Source: Actinomycetes bacterium (GTDB lineage: Bacteria > Actinomycetota > Acidimicrobiia > Acidimicrobiales > Bog-793). Taken from it: a DNA stretch of 60,850 nt. Location of the stretch: contig JAJZBI010000003.1 in assembly GCA_021798985.1 (NCBI GenBank), forward strand, positions 1-60,850. The letters run 5' to 3'. The notes beneath the pieces are model-generated. The model did not search any database. It was not told the origin of the DNA and was given only the letters and a program-made list of their open reading frames with translations. This document shows, one piece after another, positions 50,755 to 59,273 of this stretch; within the stretch, counting starts at the first letter, position 1; the number at the start of each line of letters is the position of its first letter. Both the position numbers and the translations under genes were made by a program.

Positions 50755-51777
50755 ATGGCACGTCCGATCTGGAAAGGAGCGATCGCCTTCCGGCTCGTGA
50801 GCATTCCCGTGCGCCTCGATCCGGTCGTTCGCGAGCACCGGCCGCGCTGCAACCAGCTGCAGCGCAATAGCTCGGACCGGATCCGCTGCCGCCGCGTGAA
50901 CGAGTCGACGGGCAAAAAGGTCCCCTTCGGCGACATCGTGCGCGGAGTCGCGCTCGACAGAGGGCGGTTCGTCGTCCTCGAGGGCGCCGACCTCGCTGCT
51001 GCTGCGCCGCGGGCAACGCGGACCATCGAGCTGCTCGACTTCGTCGGCGGCGACGAGATCGATCCGCTGTATGACGCCAGCCCGTACTACCTCGCCCCCG
51101 AGAACGAGGCCGCCCGCCGCCCCCACGCGCTGTTCGCCGCCCCCCTCGCCACGGCGAACCGGGTGGGCATCGCCAGCCTCGTGCTGCGCGAGCGCGAGCA
51201 CCTCTGCGCGGTCCGCTCTCGCGGGCCCTTGCTCGTGTTGGAGACGATGCGCGTTGGCGATGAGGTGCGGGCCGCGCCCGAGGAGCTCGCCGGCCTGGAG
51301 GAGGTCGAGCCGCAGCCGCGGGAGCTCGACATGGCGCGGTCCCCCGTCGGCGCGATGGCCGGTGCGTTCGATCCCGAGCGCTCCTGCGATGCCTATCGCG
51401 AGCGCATCGACGAGCTCGTCGCGGCCAAGGCGCGCGGCGAGGTGGTCGTCGTCGAACAAGAGCCGGCGCCGCCCGATGCCGAGGTGATCGACCTCGTCTC
51501 GGTGCTGTCGCGCTCGATGGCCCGCGCCCGTGAGGACCGTGGTGCCACAGGCGTGGCACCTGGGGGTCCTGGCCCTTGCAGTGGTAGGCGCGCGAGCGCG
51601 GGCGGCGATGGTGGCGATGGTGGCGATCTGGCGTCGCGCTCGCGAACGGAGCTCTACGAGCGGGCACAAGCGGCCGGCGTCCCTGGGCGCTCGAAGATGA
51701 GCCGCGACGACCTCGTCGCCGCGCTGGAGCGCATCGGGCGACCAGTTCGCAGCAGTGGGCGACGGAGGGCGTCGTGA
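50755..51777 (+). CDS. ku: Ku-family DNA end-binding protein (NHEJ)
   Basis: 340 aa from the ATG at 50755, after AGGAGAGGG. The conserved bacterial Ku core starts MARPIWKGAIAFRLVSIPVRL and runs through RRVNESTGKKVPFGDIVRGV, YYLAPENEAARRPHALFAAPLATANRVGIASLVLREREHLCAVR, and FDPERSCDAYRERIDELVAAKARGE. A C-terminal extension (about residues 260-340) holds a Gly-rich linker and a SAP/Rho-N-like helix pair, RTELYERAQAAGVPGRSKMSRDDLVAALER. Ku holds broken ends and recruits the ligase. Overlaps the ligase gene by 4 bp. Confidence 0.94.
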   Translation: MARPIWKGAIAFRLVSIPVRLDPVVREHRPRCNQLQRNSSDRIRCRRVNESTGKKVPFGDIVRGVALDRGRFVVLEGADLAAAAPRATRTIELLDFVGGDEIDPLYDASPYYLAPENEAARRPHALFAAPLATANRVGIASLVLREREHLCAVRSRGPLLVLETMRVGDEVRAAPEELAGLEEVEPQPRELDMARSPVGAMAGAFDPERSCDAYRERIDELVAAKARGEVVVVEQEPAPPDAEVIDLVSVLSRSMARAREDRGATGVAPGGPGPCSGRRASAGGDGGDGGDLASRSRTELYERAQAAGVPGRSKMSRDDLVAALERIGRPVRSSGRRRAS

Positions 51778-52754
51778 GCGCGCGTCCGGCTGCGGCGAGC
51801 GCTGCGAAGCTGCCCGCCTCCCTGCGACCGATGCTGGCGGTGGCCGGTGCGCTGCCCGAAGGAGAGGACTGGGCGTTCGAGCTGAAATGGGACGGCGTCC
51901 GTGCCCTTGGCTTCGTCGAGGATGGAGTGACACGCCTCGTCAGTCGCTCTGGCCGTGACCTCACCGACACCTACCGAGAGCTCGCCGACGGCGCGCCGCT
52001 CGATGTGCCGACGGCCCTCGTCGACGGCGAGGTCGTGGCCCTTGACGATCAAGGCCGGCCGAGCTTCCAGGCGCTGCAGTCGCGCCAAGCCGCCCGACGT
52101 GCCGGACGAGCGGTGGCGCCGATCGCCTACCTGGTCTTCGACGTGGTGCAGATCGGCTCGCGTTCGCTCCTCGGCGAGGCTTATCGCGAACGGCGGCGCG
52201 CGCTCGGCGCGCTCGGGATGCGGCACCGGCTGTGGTCGGTGCCCGAGGCGTTCGGTCCGCCGGGCGAGGACGTCTTGGCGGCGAGCCGCGAGCGCGGCCT
52301 CGAGGGCGTCGTCGCCAAGCGGCAGTCTTCTTGCTACCTTGCCGGCCGACGATCCGATGCCTGGGTCAAGGTGAAGAACTTCCGCACCCAAGAGGTCGTG
52401 ATCGGTGGCTGGACCGAGGGGGAGGGCCGACGCGCCAAGAGCTTTGGCTCCTTGCTCCTCGGCCTGCCGACCGATGCGCCGGGTCGGCTCGCCTACATCG
52501 GCAACGTCGGCAGCGGCTTCAGCGAGCTGAGCCTTCAGGAGCTCTTGAGCCGCCTCGTGGCCATGGAGCAGGCTGAGTCGCCCTTCCGTGGCCGTCTGCC
52601 GGCACTGCGCTCGCGCCGGGCGCGCTTTGTCTCGCCCCGCCTCGTCGGTGAGGTGCAGTTCAGCGAGTGGACCGCGGATGGGCGGCTCCGACAGGCCTCG
52701 TGGCGAGGTCTGCGCGCCGACAAGCGGGCCGAGAAGGTCGTCCGTGAGTCCTGA
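51774..52754 (+). CDS. ATP-dependent DNA ligase (LigD ligase-domain type)
   Basis: 326 aa. The nucleotidyl lysine is Lys38 in ELKWDG; motifs DGEVVALDDQGRPSF, YLVFDVVQI, EGVVAKR and WVKVKNF follow, and an OB-fold ends the protein. It seals breaks held by Ku. It lacks the polymerase and phosphoesterase domains of full LigD, and the phosphoesterase is the separate next gene. Translationally coupled to ku (GTGA). Confidence 0.92.
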   Translation: MSARPAAASAAKLPASLRPMLAVAGALPEGEDWAFELKWDGVRALGFVEDGVTRLVSRSGRDLTDTYRELADGAPLDVPTALVDGEVVALDDQGRPSFQALQSRQAARRAGRAVAPIAYLVFDVVQIGSRSLLGEAYRERRRALGALGMRHRLWSVPEAFGPPGEDVLAASRERGLEGVVAKRQSSCYLAGRRSDAWVKVKNFRTQEVVIGGWTEGEGRRAKSFGSLLLGLPTDAPGRLAYIGNVGSGFSELSLQELLSRLVAMEQAESPFRGRLPALRSRRARFVSPRLVGEVQFSEWTADGRLRQASWRGLRADKRAEKVVRES

Positions 52755-53217
52755 TCGATTGCACCAGTACCGCGCGAGGCGAGATGCGCGCCAGACCCCC
52801 GAGCCCGTTCCCGCCCGTGCGCCACGGCGGCGCCTCCCGCCCCATGCCCCGAGCTTCGTCGTCCAGGCGCACGCCGCACGCCGCTTGCATCACGACTTCC
52901 GGCTCGAGCATGACGGCGTGCTCGTCTCCTGGGCGGTGCCAAAGGGCGTCCCCAGCGAGGCGGGAGGTCCGAACCGCCTTGCCGTGCAGACCGAGGACCA
53001 TCCGCTCGAGTACGCCGCTTTCGAGGGCACCATCCCCGCCGGTGAGTACGGCGCGGGCGAGGTCGAGCGCTACGACCACGGCACCTACGAGCTCCTCAAG
53101 TGGGATGCGCGCGAGGTGAAGGTGGTCCTGCACGGCCAGCGGCTCGAGGGAACCTACGTGCTGATCCACACCGGCGAGGCGAACTGGCTGTTGCACAAGA
53201 TGAACGCGTCGCCGTAG
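52744..53217 (+). CDS. LigD-type 3'-phosphoesterase (stand-alone)
   Basis: 157 aa from the GTG at 52744, overlapping the ligase end by 11 bp. Core FVVQAHAARRLHHDFRLEHDGVLVSWAVPKGVP with His43, His49, Asp51 and Arg53 matching the manganese/catalytic set of LigD PE domains, plus TEDHPLEYAAFEGTIPAGEYG and GTYVLIHTGEANWLLHKM. It trims 3'-phosphate or ribonucleotide ends before ligation. The third gene of the compact ku-ligase-PE operon; no primase-polymerase (LigD Pol) gene lies nearby. Confidence 0.9.
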   Translation: MSPDRLHQYRARRDARQTPEPVPARAPRRRLPPHAPSFVVQAHAARRLHHDFRLEHDGVLVSWAVPKGVPSEAGGPNRLAVQTEDHPLEYAAFEGTIPAGEYGAGEVERYDHGTYELLKWDAREVKVVLHGQRLEGTYVLIHTGEANWLLHKMNASP

Positions 53218-53264
53218 GGCAACTTCCTTGGTCGCCGTCGCGGCTTTGTTAGCGTCACAGCGAC

Positions 53265-54248
53265 ATGGCGATCGGGATCGGGCTGGACGTCGGCGGGACG
53301 AAGATCCTCGGCTGCGCGATGGATGCCGACGGCTCACTGGTGGCCGAGGTGCGCGTCGCCTCGCCGCACACGCCCGAGCTGCTCTACCAGGCGCTCGCCG
53401 ACTGCGTCGACGCGCTGCTCGCCAAGCTCGGGCCGCGCGCCCTTGAGGTGCGCGGCGTTGGCGTCGGGGTGCCTGGCCTGGTCGACGAGCACGGCGTGCT
53501 GCACGAGACGGCGAACCTCCACGGCATGGCCGAGCTCGATCTTCCCGCCGCGCTCCACGGTCCGATCGGGGAGCTCCTCGGGGGGCCAGGCGCGTCGTTC
53601 CACCTGATCGTCGACAACGACGCGACCTGCGCGGCGGCCGCGGAGCACGCCTGGGGAGCCGGCCGGGGTGGGGCCGACTCGGTGCTCGTGACCTTGGGCA
53701 CCGGGATCGGTGGCGGGATCGTCTCGGACGGCCGCATCGTTCGCGGCGCACGGAACTTCGGCGGCGAGGTCGGCCACATGGTGATCGACCCCTCGGGGCC
53801 GGTCTGCGGCTGCGGGCGCACGGGGTGCTGGGAGCGCTTTTCCTCGGGCACGGGACTTGCCTACCTGGCGCGGCGCGCGGCGCGCGCCGGGACGGCGCCG
53901 CGCCTCATCGATCTCGCCGGCGGCGACGTCGACGCGATCGTGGGGGAGCACGTGGTCAAGGCTGCGAGCGAAGGCGACCCGGGCGTCGCGGCCGTGCTCG
54001 AGGAGTTCGGCGGCTACCTCTCGCTGGGCCTCGCCAACCTCGCCGAGATCCTCGATCCGGGCTGCATCATCTTGGGCGGAGGACTCGTTGCCGCCAGCCA
54101 GGTCCTGCTCGAGCCCGGCCTGCGCATCTACTCGACCACGTACCGACGCGGGAGCGGCCCGCGGGCGGTGCCGGTCGTGCTCGCCACGCTCGGCGAGCGG
54201 GCGGGTGCCTTCGGGGCCGCCGCCCTCTCCCTCGGCACGGTCGGGTAG
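53265..54248 (+). CDS. ROK family sugar kinase (glucokinase type)
   Basis: 327 aa. ATP site GIGLDVGGTKILG, sugar site VDNDATCAAAAEHAWGAG, GTGIGGGIV, the zinc-binding ROK motif CGCGRTGCWE, and LGGGL near the end. Likely phosphorylates glucose or a related hexose in the cytosol. No regulator HTH is fused. Not in the catabolic island, but could serve it. Confidence 0.9.
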   Translation: MAIGIGLDVGGTKILGCAMDADGSLVAEVRVASPHTPELLYQALADCVDALLAKLGPRALEVRGVGVGVPGLVDEHGVLHETANLHGMAELDLPAALHGPIGELLGGPGASFHLIVDNDATCAAAAEHAWGAGRGGADSVLVTLGTGIGGGIVSDGRIVRGARNFGGEVGHMVIDPSGPVCGCGRTGCWERFSSGTGLAYLARRAARAGTAPRLIDLAGGDVDAIVGEHVVKAASEGDPGVAAVLEEFGGYLSLGLANLAEILDPGCIILGGGLVAASQVLLEPGLRIYSTTYRRGSGPRAVPVVLATLGERAGAFGAAALSLGTVG

Positions 54249-54493
54249 TCCCGCTCGCTGGGCGGGGCGAGCTCGGCCTCGCGGGCCGCACTCGATGGGG
54301 ATCTCGACGCCCCGCGCCGCGCCCTCGCTCCTGGCCATGCGAGCGTCCGCTCCCGGCCGCTCGGCTCCAAGACGAGCGGCATCGGTAACGGCGGGCCGGT
54401 GCGTGCTCCCTTCGCCGGGCCACCGGCGCTCCGGGAGCGGGCTGGTCGCGCCGGCGCCCGCAAGCTCGTTCCCCGGTTCGCGGCGTGGGGACC

Positions 54494-55567
54494 ATGCTGG
54501 GTCCGTCATTGTGCGATGATCCGTACATATTGATCTCGCCACACACCACCGGGCTGCTCGCCGTCGTGTTCCACGAGCATGTGAGCGTCGCCATCGCGCT
54601 CGGCCTCGTCGCGCTCGGTCTGTTCGCCGGATGGCTCGGCGCGGTCGTCGGCATCGGCGGCGGGGTTGTGATCGTCCCGGCGCTCGTCCTCGGCTTCGGC
54701 TTCGACACCAAGGTCGCGGTGGCCTCCTCTCTCGTGGCCGTCGTCGCCACGTCGGCGGCGGCCGGCAGCGCGTACGCGGGGGCTGGCCAGCTCAACATGC
54801 GGCTCGCCCTCGTCCTCGAGATCGCCACCACCGTCGGCGGCCTGGCCGGCGGCCTGGTGGCGGTGCTCGTCGCCGGCTCGTTCCTCGACGGGGTCTTCGC
54901 CGTGGTCATGTTGGTGACCGCCTACCTCGTCTTTCGAGGGCGCGACGAGCACGGCGAGGTCGCCGACGCACCGGGCGACGAGCTCGGCCCGGCGAGCGGC
55001 GCCGTGGCACCGGCGCCTGGCGACCGCAGCCCGCAGGTCGCACCGGGCCTGGCGGCGACGACCAACGCGGTGAGCGGGACCGAGGGCGACCTGTTGCTGG
55101 CGAGCCTGGGCGACCGGGTCGGCTGGGAAGAGCGCGGGCACCTCGGAGGCGCCTACCAGGACCAAGCTCGCGGCGTCCTCATCACCTACCGCGCCGTCCG
55201 GCTGTGGATCGGCTGGGCCGTCTCCTTCCTCGCCGGCTTGCTCTCTGGCTTGCTCGGCGTGGGCGGTGGCTTCTTGAAGGTGCCGGCGATGAACCTCGGC
55301 ATGAAGGTGCCGATCAAAGTCGCGGCGGCGACGTCGAACTTCATGATCGGCGTCACGGCGGTCGCCAGCCTGTTCGTGTACTTCGCCCGCGGCTACGTGC
55401 TCCCCTTCGTCGCCGCACCGGTGGCCCTCGGCATCGCCATCGGCGCCTACGCCGGGGCCCGCAGCGCCCAGCGCTTCTCGGGCCGCACGCTCGGTCGCAT
55501 CCTGGCGGCGATCCTCGTGTTCGTCGCCGTCCAGATGGGCCTGAAGGCTGTGGGGATCAATGCCTGA
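54494..55567 (+). CDS. TauE/SafE family sulfite/organosulfonate-type exporter
   Basis: About 357 aa; start uncertain (GTG 54485, ATG 54494, or GTG 54581 just before the first helix). Two membrane bundles with the TauE glycine patterns AIALGLVALGLFAGWLGAVVGIGGGVVIVPAL and VSFLAGLLSGLLGVGGGFLKVPAMNLGMKVPIKVAAATSNFMIG, separated by a long cytosolic acidic loop. It overlaps a DUF1634 gene, a common partner. Given sqdB and cysH elsewhere in the window, sulfite export is plausible but not shown. Confidence 0.86.
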   Translation: MLGPSLCDDPYILISPHTTGLLAVVFHEHVSVAIALGLVALGLFAGWLGAVVGIGGGVVIVPALVLGFGFDTKVAVASSLVAVVATSAAAGSAYAGAGQLNMRLALVLEIATTVGGLAGGLVAVLVAGSFLDGVFAVVMLVTAYLVFRGRDEHGEVADAPGDELGPASGAVAPAPGDRSPQVAPGLAATTNAVSGTEGDLLLASLGDRVGWEERGHLGGAYQDQARGVLITYRAVRLWIGWAVSFLAGLLSGLLGVGGGFLKVPAMNLGMKVPIKVAAATSNFMIGVTAVASLFVYFARGYVLPFVAAPVALGIAIGAYAGARSAQRFSGRTLGRILAAILVFVAVQMGLKAVGINA

Positions 55568-55991
55568 CGCCACCTCGTCCGATCCCCGCGCCGGCGCCGA
55601 GGCGCCGAGCGGCGGCGACGCCCCCGCCGAGGCGGCGCGGGCGCTGTTGGCCAAGCGGGCCGACCCGCGGACCAACACCATCGTCAAGCGGGTGCTGCGC
55701 AGCGGCCTCGCCCTCGCCCTCGTGCTCCTCGTCGTCGGCCTGGTGGTCCAGCTCGCATCGGGCCATGACGGAGCGAACCAGGTCCGCATGCTCGACATCG
55801 CCTCGGCTCACCCGATCGGCGAGGAGCTGATGGGCTTCGGCGTGCTCGCGCTCGCGCTCACGCCCACCTGCGGTGTGCTGTCGGTGCTGCTCAGCTGGGT
55901 GCGCGAGCGCGACCGCGTCTATGTGGGGGTCGGGATCCTCATCGTCATCGTGCTCAGCACCGCGGTCGTGGTCGGCCTGGCGGGGGCGTGA
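55560..55991 (+). CDS. DUF1634 membrane protein
   Basis: 143 aa. A Pro/Ala-rich cytosolic N-terminus is followed by three hydrophobic segments (SGLALALVLLVVGLVVQLA; LMGFGVLALALTPTCGVLSVLLSW; YVGVGILIVIVLSTAVVVGL). DUF1634 proteins are usually encoded next to TauE/SafE permeases, as here with an 8-bp overlap, and probably form part of the transporter. The following gntR-type gene overlaps at TGATG. Confidence 0.88.
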   Translation: MPDATSSDPRAGAEAPSGGDAPAEAARALLAKRADPRTNTIVKRVLRSGLALALVLLVVGLVVQLASGHDGANQVRMLDIASAHPIGEELMGFGVLALALTPTCGVLSVLLSWVRERDRVYVGVGILIVIVLSTAVVVGLAGA

Positions 55992-56722
55992 TGGCCGCCG
56001 GTGTCCTTGACCGTGCGAGCCCGCTTCCGCTGTGGGCGCAGCTGCTCGCCGACCTGCGCGCCCGGGTCGCGGCCGGGGAGTTCGCGGAGCGGTTCCCGAC
56101 CGACGACGAGCTCCGCCGCGCCTATGGCGTGAGCCGCCAGACGGTGCGCGAGGCGGCGAGACGCCTGCAGGGCGAGGGGGTGATCATCCGAGAGCGCGGG
56201 CGTGGCAGCGCGCTCGCCGGCTCGCTGCTCGAACAGCCGCTGCACACCCTCTACAGCCTGGCGAGGACGGCGCAGGACCAGGGATTCGAGGAGCACAGCG
56301 AGGTCCGAGCGCTCCGGACCGAGCCCGCCGGCGATGCCGGCGCACCGCTCGGGCTGGCGTCCGACGACGAGGTCGTCCTCGTCGAGCGCCTCCGCTACGT
56401 CGGCGACGAGCCACTGTCGCTGCACCGCTCCTGGCTCCCGCTCGAGCAGGCCCGCGGCCTCCTCGAGGCGGACCTGCGAACCGGGTCGCTCTACGATGCG
56501 CTCGCCGTCTGCTGCGGCGTGCGAGTCACCGGGGGGTGGGAGCGGATCCAGCCAGAGCTTCCGAGCCCCGAGCTCCGGCGGCTCCTCAACCTCTCCTCCC
56601 GCCATGCGGTCCTCGTCGTCGAGCGACTCGCGATGGCGGGCCGCACGCCGGTCGAGTGGCGCCGCAGCACCGTACGCGGGGACCGCTACGCGTTCCGGAC
56701 CGATTGGGCCCCAGCTTCTTGA
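55991..56722 (+). CDS. GntR family regulator (UTRA type)
   Basis: 243 aa from the ATG at 55991. N-terminal winged HTH (LPLWAQLLADLRARVAAGEFAERFPTDDELRRAYGVSRQTVREAARRLQGEGVIIRERGRGS) and a UTRA ligand domain ending in RRSTVRGDRYAFRTDW. Same operon as the TauE/DUF1634 pair, so it probably controls them in response to a small ligand. The GTG at 55988 is an alternative start. Confidence 0.88.
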   Translation: MAAGVLDRASPLPLWAQLLADLRARVAAGEFAERFPTDDELRRAYGVSRQTVREAARRLQGEGVIIRERGRGSALAGSLLEQPLHTLYSLARTAQDQGFEEHSEVRALRTEPAGDAGAPLGLASDDEVVLVERLRYVGDEPLSLHRSWLPLEQARGLLEADLRTGSLYDALAVCCGVRVTGGWERIQPELPSPELRRLLNLSSRHAVLVVERLAMAGRTPVEWRRSTVRGDRYAFRTDWAPAS

Positions 56723-56829
56723 CCTCGCCCGGCGCTCCGAAGCGCGCCAGACGGCGAACCAGCCCATCCGACGCCACTGCCGCTCGCGGCGCGAGCGGTC
56801 GGTGCCCACCGGCGGTGGCCGAGGTGGCA

Positions 56830-57732
56830 TCACACTCGAGGCGACCAGCCGGCCTCGTGCGCCGGGTCGATTTCCTCGCTGCCGTGCTCGAGCAATGCTG
56901 ACCTGGCGAGCAGGACGATCCCGACGACCGCGAGCGCGCCCGCGCCCAGCTGGGCCAACCAGAGCGCCGGTGACCCGCCGAGGTGCTCGCTGAACGCGGT
57001 CGCCCCGATGAAAACGGCGGCCACGGGCTCGACGGTGTCGATCACGGGCAGGCTGGTCACCAGTGAGCCGGCCCGGTAGGCGCCCTGGGCGAGGAGCGTC
57101 GCAGCGATCCCAGCAACGAGCAGGACGTAGGGCTCGAAGCTCGCCAACGCTTGGAGGCCACGGACGTCGAACGCACCCACGACGCCCTTGGTCAGCGCGT
57201 CCACGGCGGCGAACATCAGCCCGCCGGAGGCGGCGAGCAGCGCCGTGCGGCGAACCCCGCGCCAGGCGATCGCGGCCCCGGCGACCGCGCTGACGAGGAC
57301 CGCGACGCTGGCGAGCAGCACCACCCACGTCGTGACCGACGGGGCACTCGAGCCGGCGGAGGGCGGTGAGGCGCTGAGGAAGCCGGCGACTCCGCCCACG
57401 ACCATCGCCGCGGCCAACCAGTCTCGGGCACCGAGGCGCCGCCGGTGCCGGCGAGCCAGCAGCGGCAGGGCGAAGAGCAGGTCGGTGGCTGCGATCGGCT
57501 GGACCAGCGCCAGCGGCCCGAAGGCCAGCGCGACCGCTTGGGCGATGAAGGACAGGCCGCTCAGTGCAACGGCCAGCAACCACGCGGGTCGCCTGGCGAG
57601 TCGACGGAGCACCCTCAGGCCGAGGATCGGCAGATCTGCCTCCCGCTGTGCCGCCGCTTGCTGGTGGACCGACGAGATCCCATAGAGGGCCGCCGCGCTG
57701 AGCGCGAAGATGACGCTGAGGGCGATCGTCAC
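56830..57732 (-). CDS. DMT superfamily transporter (NIPA/EamA-like)
   Basis: 300 aa, about nine or ten membrane helices. Starts MTIALSVIFALSAAALYGISSVHQQAAAQ, with GPLALVQPIAATDLLFALPL and a second half SLVTSLPVIDTVEPVAAVFIGATAFSEHLGGSP, the repeated pattern of DMT carriers. Resembles the actinobacterial NIPA-like magnesium/drug-metabolite group. Substrate unknown. It overlaps the MFS gene stop by 4 bp, so the two are cotranscribed. Confidence 0.84.
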   Translation of the reverse strand: MTIALSVIFALSAAALYGISSVHQQAAAQREADLPILGLRVLRRLARRPAWLLAVALSGLSFIAQAVALAFGPLALVQPIAATDLLFALPLLARRHRRRLGARDWLAAAMVVGGVAGFLSASPPSAGSSAPSVTTWVVLLASVAVLVSAVAGAAIAWRGVRRTALLAASGGLMFAAVDALTKGVVGAFDVRGLQALASFEPYVLLVAGIAATLLAQGAYRAGSLVTSLPVIDTVEPVAAVFIGATAFSEHLGGSPALWLAQLGAGALAVVGIVLLARSALLEHGSEEIDPAHEAGWSPRV

Positions 57733-59273
57733 CGACTCGCCTTGGCGCCGTCGCCGAGCCCCTTGCCCGGCGGATCGCGATGGCGGGGCTCGCGTGCCGC
57801 CGAGGCGCTGGCGATGACTGCCGCGCTCGCCACGTCTCTCGGATAGCTACGCGCCGCCTGCCAAAGGACGACGGCACTGGCGGCGAGCGGCAACAACATG
57901 ACGAAGAACGTCGGTCGGAGCCCGCCACGTCCGCCTCCGAAGGCCTCGGAGAGCGCGCCGAAGAGCAGCGGCGCCAACGCCTGGGCAAGCGCTCGCACCA
58001 AGGTCCTGATGCCCTCGGCGCGCCCCCACAACTGCGCAGGGACGATGTCGAGGCGCGCCGCGTCGATCGGCGGGTTCTGTGCCGCCAGTGCCGCCGCGGC
58101 CAGGACCACGTAGGGCATCGCCGTCAGCGCGTCGTGGGTCACGAGCGCCGGCACGAACAGCAGTGGCGTCGCCGCTGCAGCGACGGCCGGCACGAGGACG
58201 CGCCCGTTCAGCCGTCCGCGTCGTAGCAGCCGGTCGCCGAGGGGGCCGCCGACCACCGCTCCGATGGCGGCGCCTGCGCCGACGAACAGCATCAAGAAGT
58301 TGGCCAATACCCGGCTCACGTTGTACTGACCGCCGACGAACTCGACCCCGAAGGTCTGCACCCCGGCGAGGAAGTAGTAGCCCAACGCGCCGGACGCGAT
58401 GAGCAGCACATTGCTGCGCACCTGGAAGACAAAGCGGGCGGCCCCGATCAGGCCGAGGCGCGCGGGGTCGATCCCGACCAGCCGCGCGTCCGGCGTGATC
58501 CCGCGCGCGACAGCGAGCTGCTGCGCGTCGGTCACCCGTGCCGGCTCGCCGACCGCACCTCGCTGTGCTGGGGTGCTGACCTCAACGCGCCGCTCAGCAG
58601 GCCGGGCGCCGTCGAGGTCGGGGAACATCACCTGGCCGCGCGGCGGCTCGCGCAGGTGAAGCACCAGCCAGGCGACAGCGAACGCCGGCAGCGCCAAGAT
58701 GACGAAGGCCGCCCGCCACGAGAGCACCGCGATGTCGCCGGTGATCGAGAAGCCGAGTCCGGCACCGGCTAGCTCCCCGATGGCGAGCAGGGTGAAGATG
58801 CTCCCGCGATCGCCTCCGGGGAAGTAGTCGCCGACGAGGGAGGCGACCGTCGGCCCGGCGGCGGCCATGACGATGCCGAGGCCGAGACGCGCGAGGAGCA
58901 GCTCGGCGAAATCCGATGCGGTCGCGCTCCACAGCATCGCGATGCCCCACAGGGCGATCGACCCGCCGAGGACCACCGTGCGGCGGAGGCGATCGGCGAG
59001 CACCCCGAAGGGCACCGCCGCAACCGCGGCAACCAGCGAGCTGAGCGCGACCAGCAGGCCGATATCGGCGTTGTCGATGCCGAGCGAGTCGCGCAGTGGG
59101 CCGGCCGAGGCGCCCACCGTCGCAGCGTCAGCGCTCGCCAGCCCGCCGACGGTGGCAAGGACGGCGATCACCCGGGCGCGCTCGACGCCGCCGAGGCGCC
59201 GCGCCCCCTCGGCCCGCCCCGCGATCGCCAAGCGCCTCCAGGTTGTCGGCCGCAAGATCGACGGTGCGCGCAT
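57729..59273 (-). CDS. Major facilitator superfamily transporter
   Basis: 514 aa, twelve membrane helices in two halves. The loop A motif between helices 2 and 3 is present as GVLADRLRRTVVLGG, with GLGIVMAAAGPTVASLVGDYFPGGDRGSIF after it, and a long cytosolic loop in the middle with an acidic/basic mix. Its second half has GGPLGDRLLRRGRLNGR. Similar proteins carry sugars, phosphates or drugs. The first ~30 residues are a basic leader that may not be translated if an internal start is used. Confidence 0.85.
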   Translation of the reverse strand: MRAPSILRPTTWRRLAIAGRAEGARRLGGVERARVIAVLATVGGLASADAATVGASAGPLRDSLGIDNADIGLLVALSSLVAAVAAVPFGVLADRLRRTVVLGGSIALWGIAMLWSATASDFAELLLARLGLGIVMAAAGPTVASLVGDYFPGGDRGSIFTLLAIGELAGAGLGFSITGDIAVLSWRAAFVILALPAFAVAWLVLHLREPPRGQVMFPDLDGARPAERRVEVSTPAQRGAVGEPARVTDAQQLAVARGITPDARLVGIDPARLGLIGAARFVFQVRSNVLLIASGALGYYFLAGVQTFGVEFVGGQYNVSRVLANFLMLFVGAGAAIGAVVGGPLGDRLLRRGRLNGRVLVPAVAAAATPLLFVPALVTHDALTAMPYVVLAAAALAAQNPPIDAARLDIVPAQLWGRAEGIRTLVRALAQALAPLLFGALSEAFGGGRGGLRPTFFVMLLPLAASAVVLWQAARSYPRDVASAAVIASASAAREPRHRDPPGKGLGDGAKASR

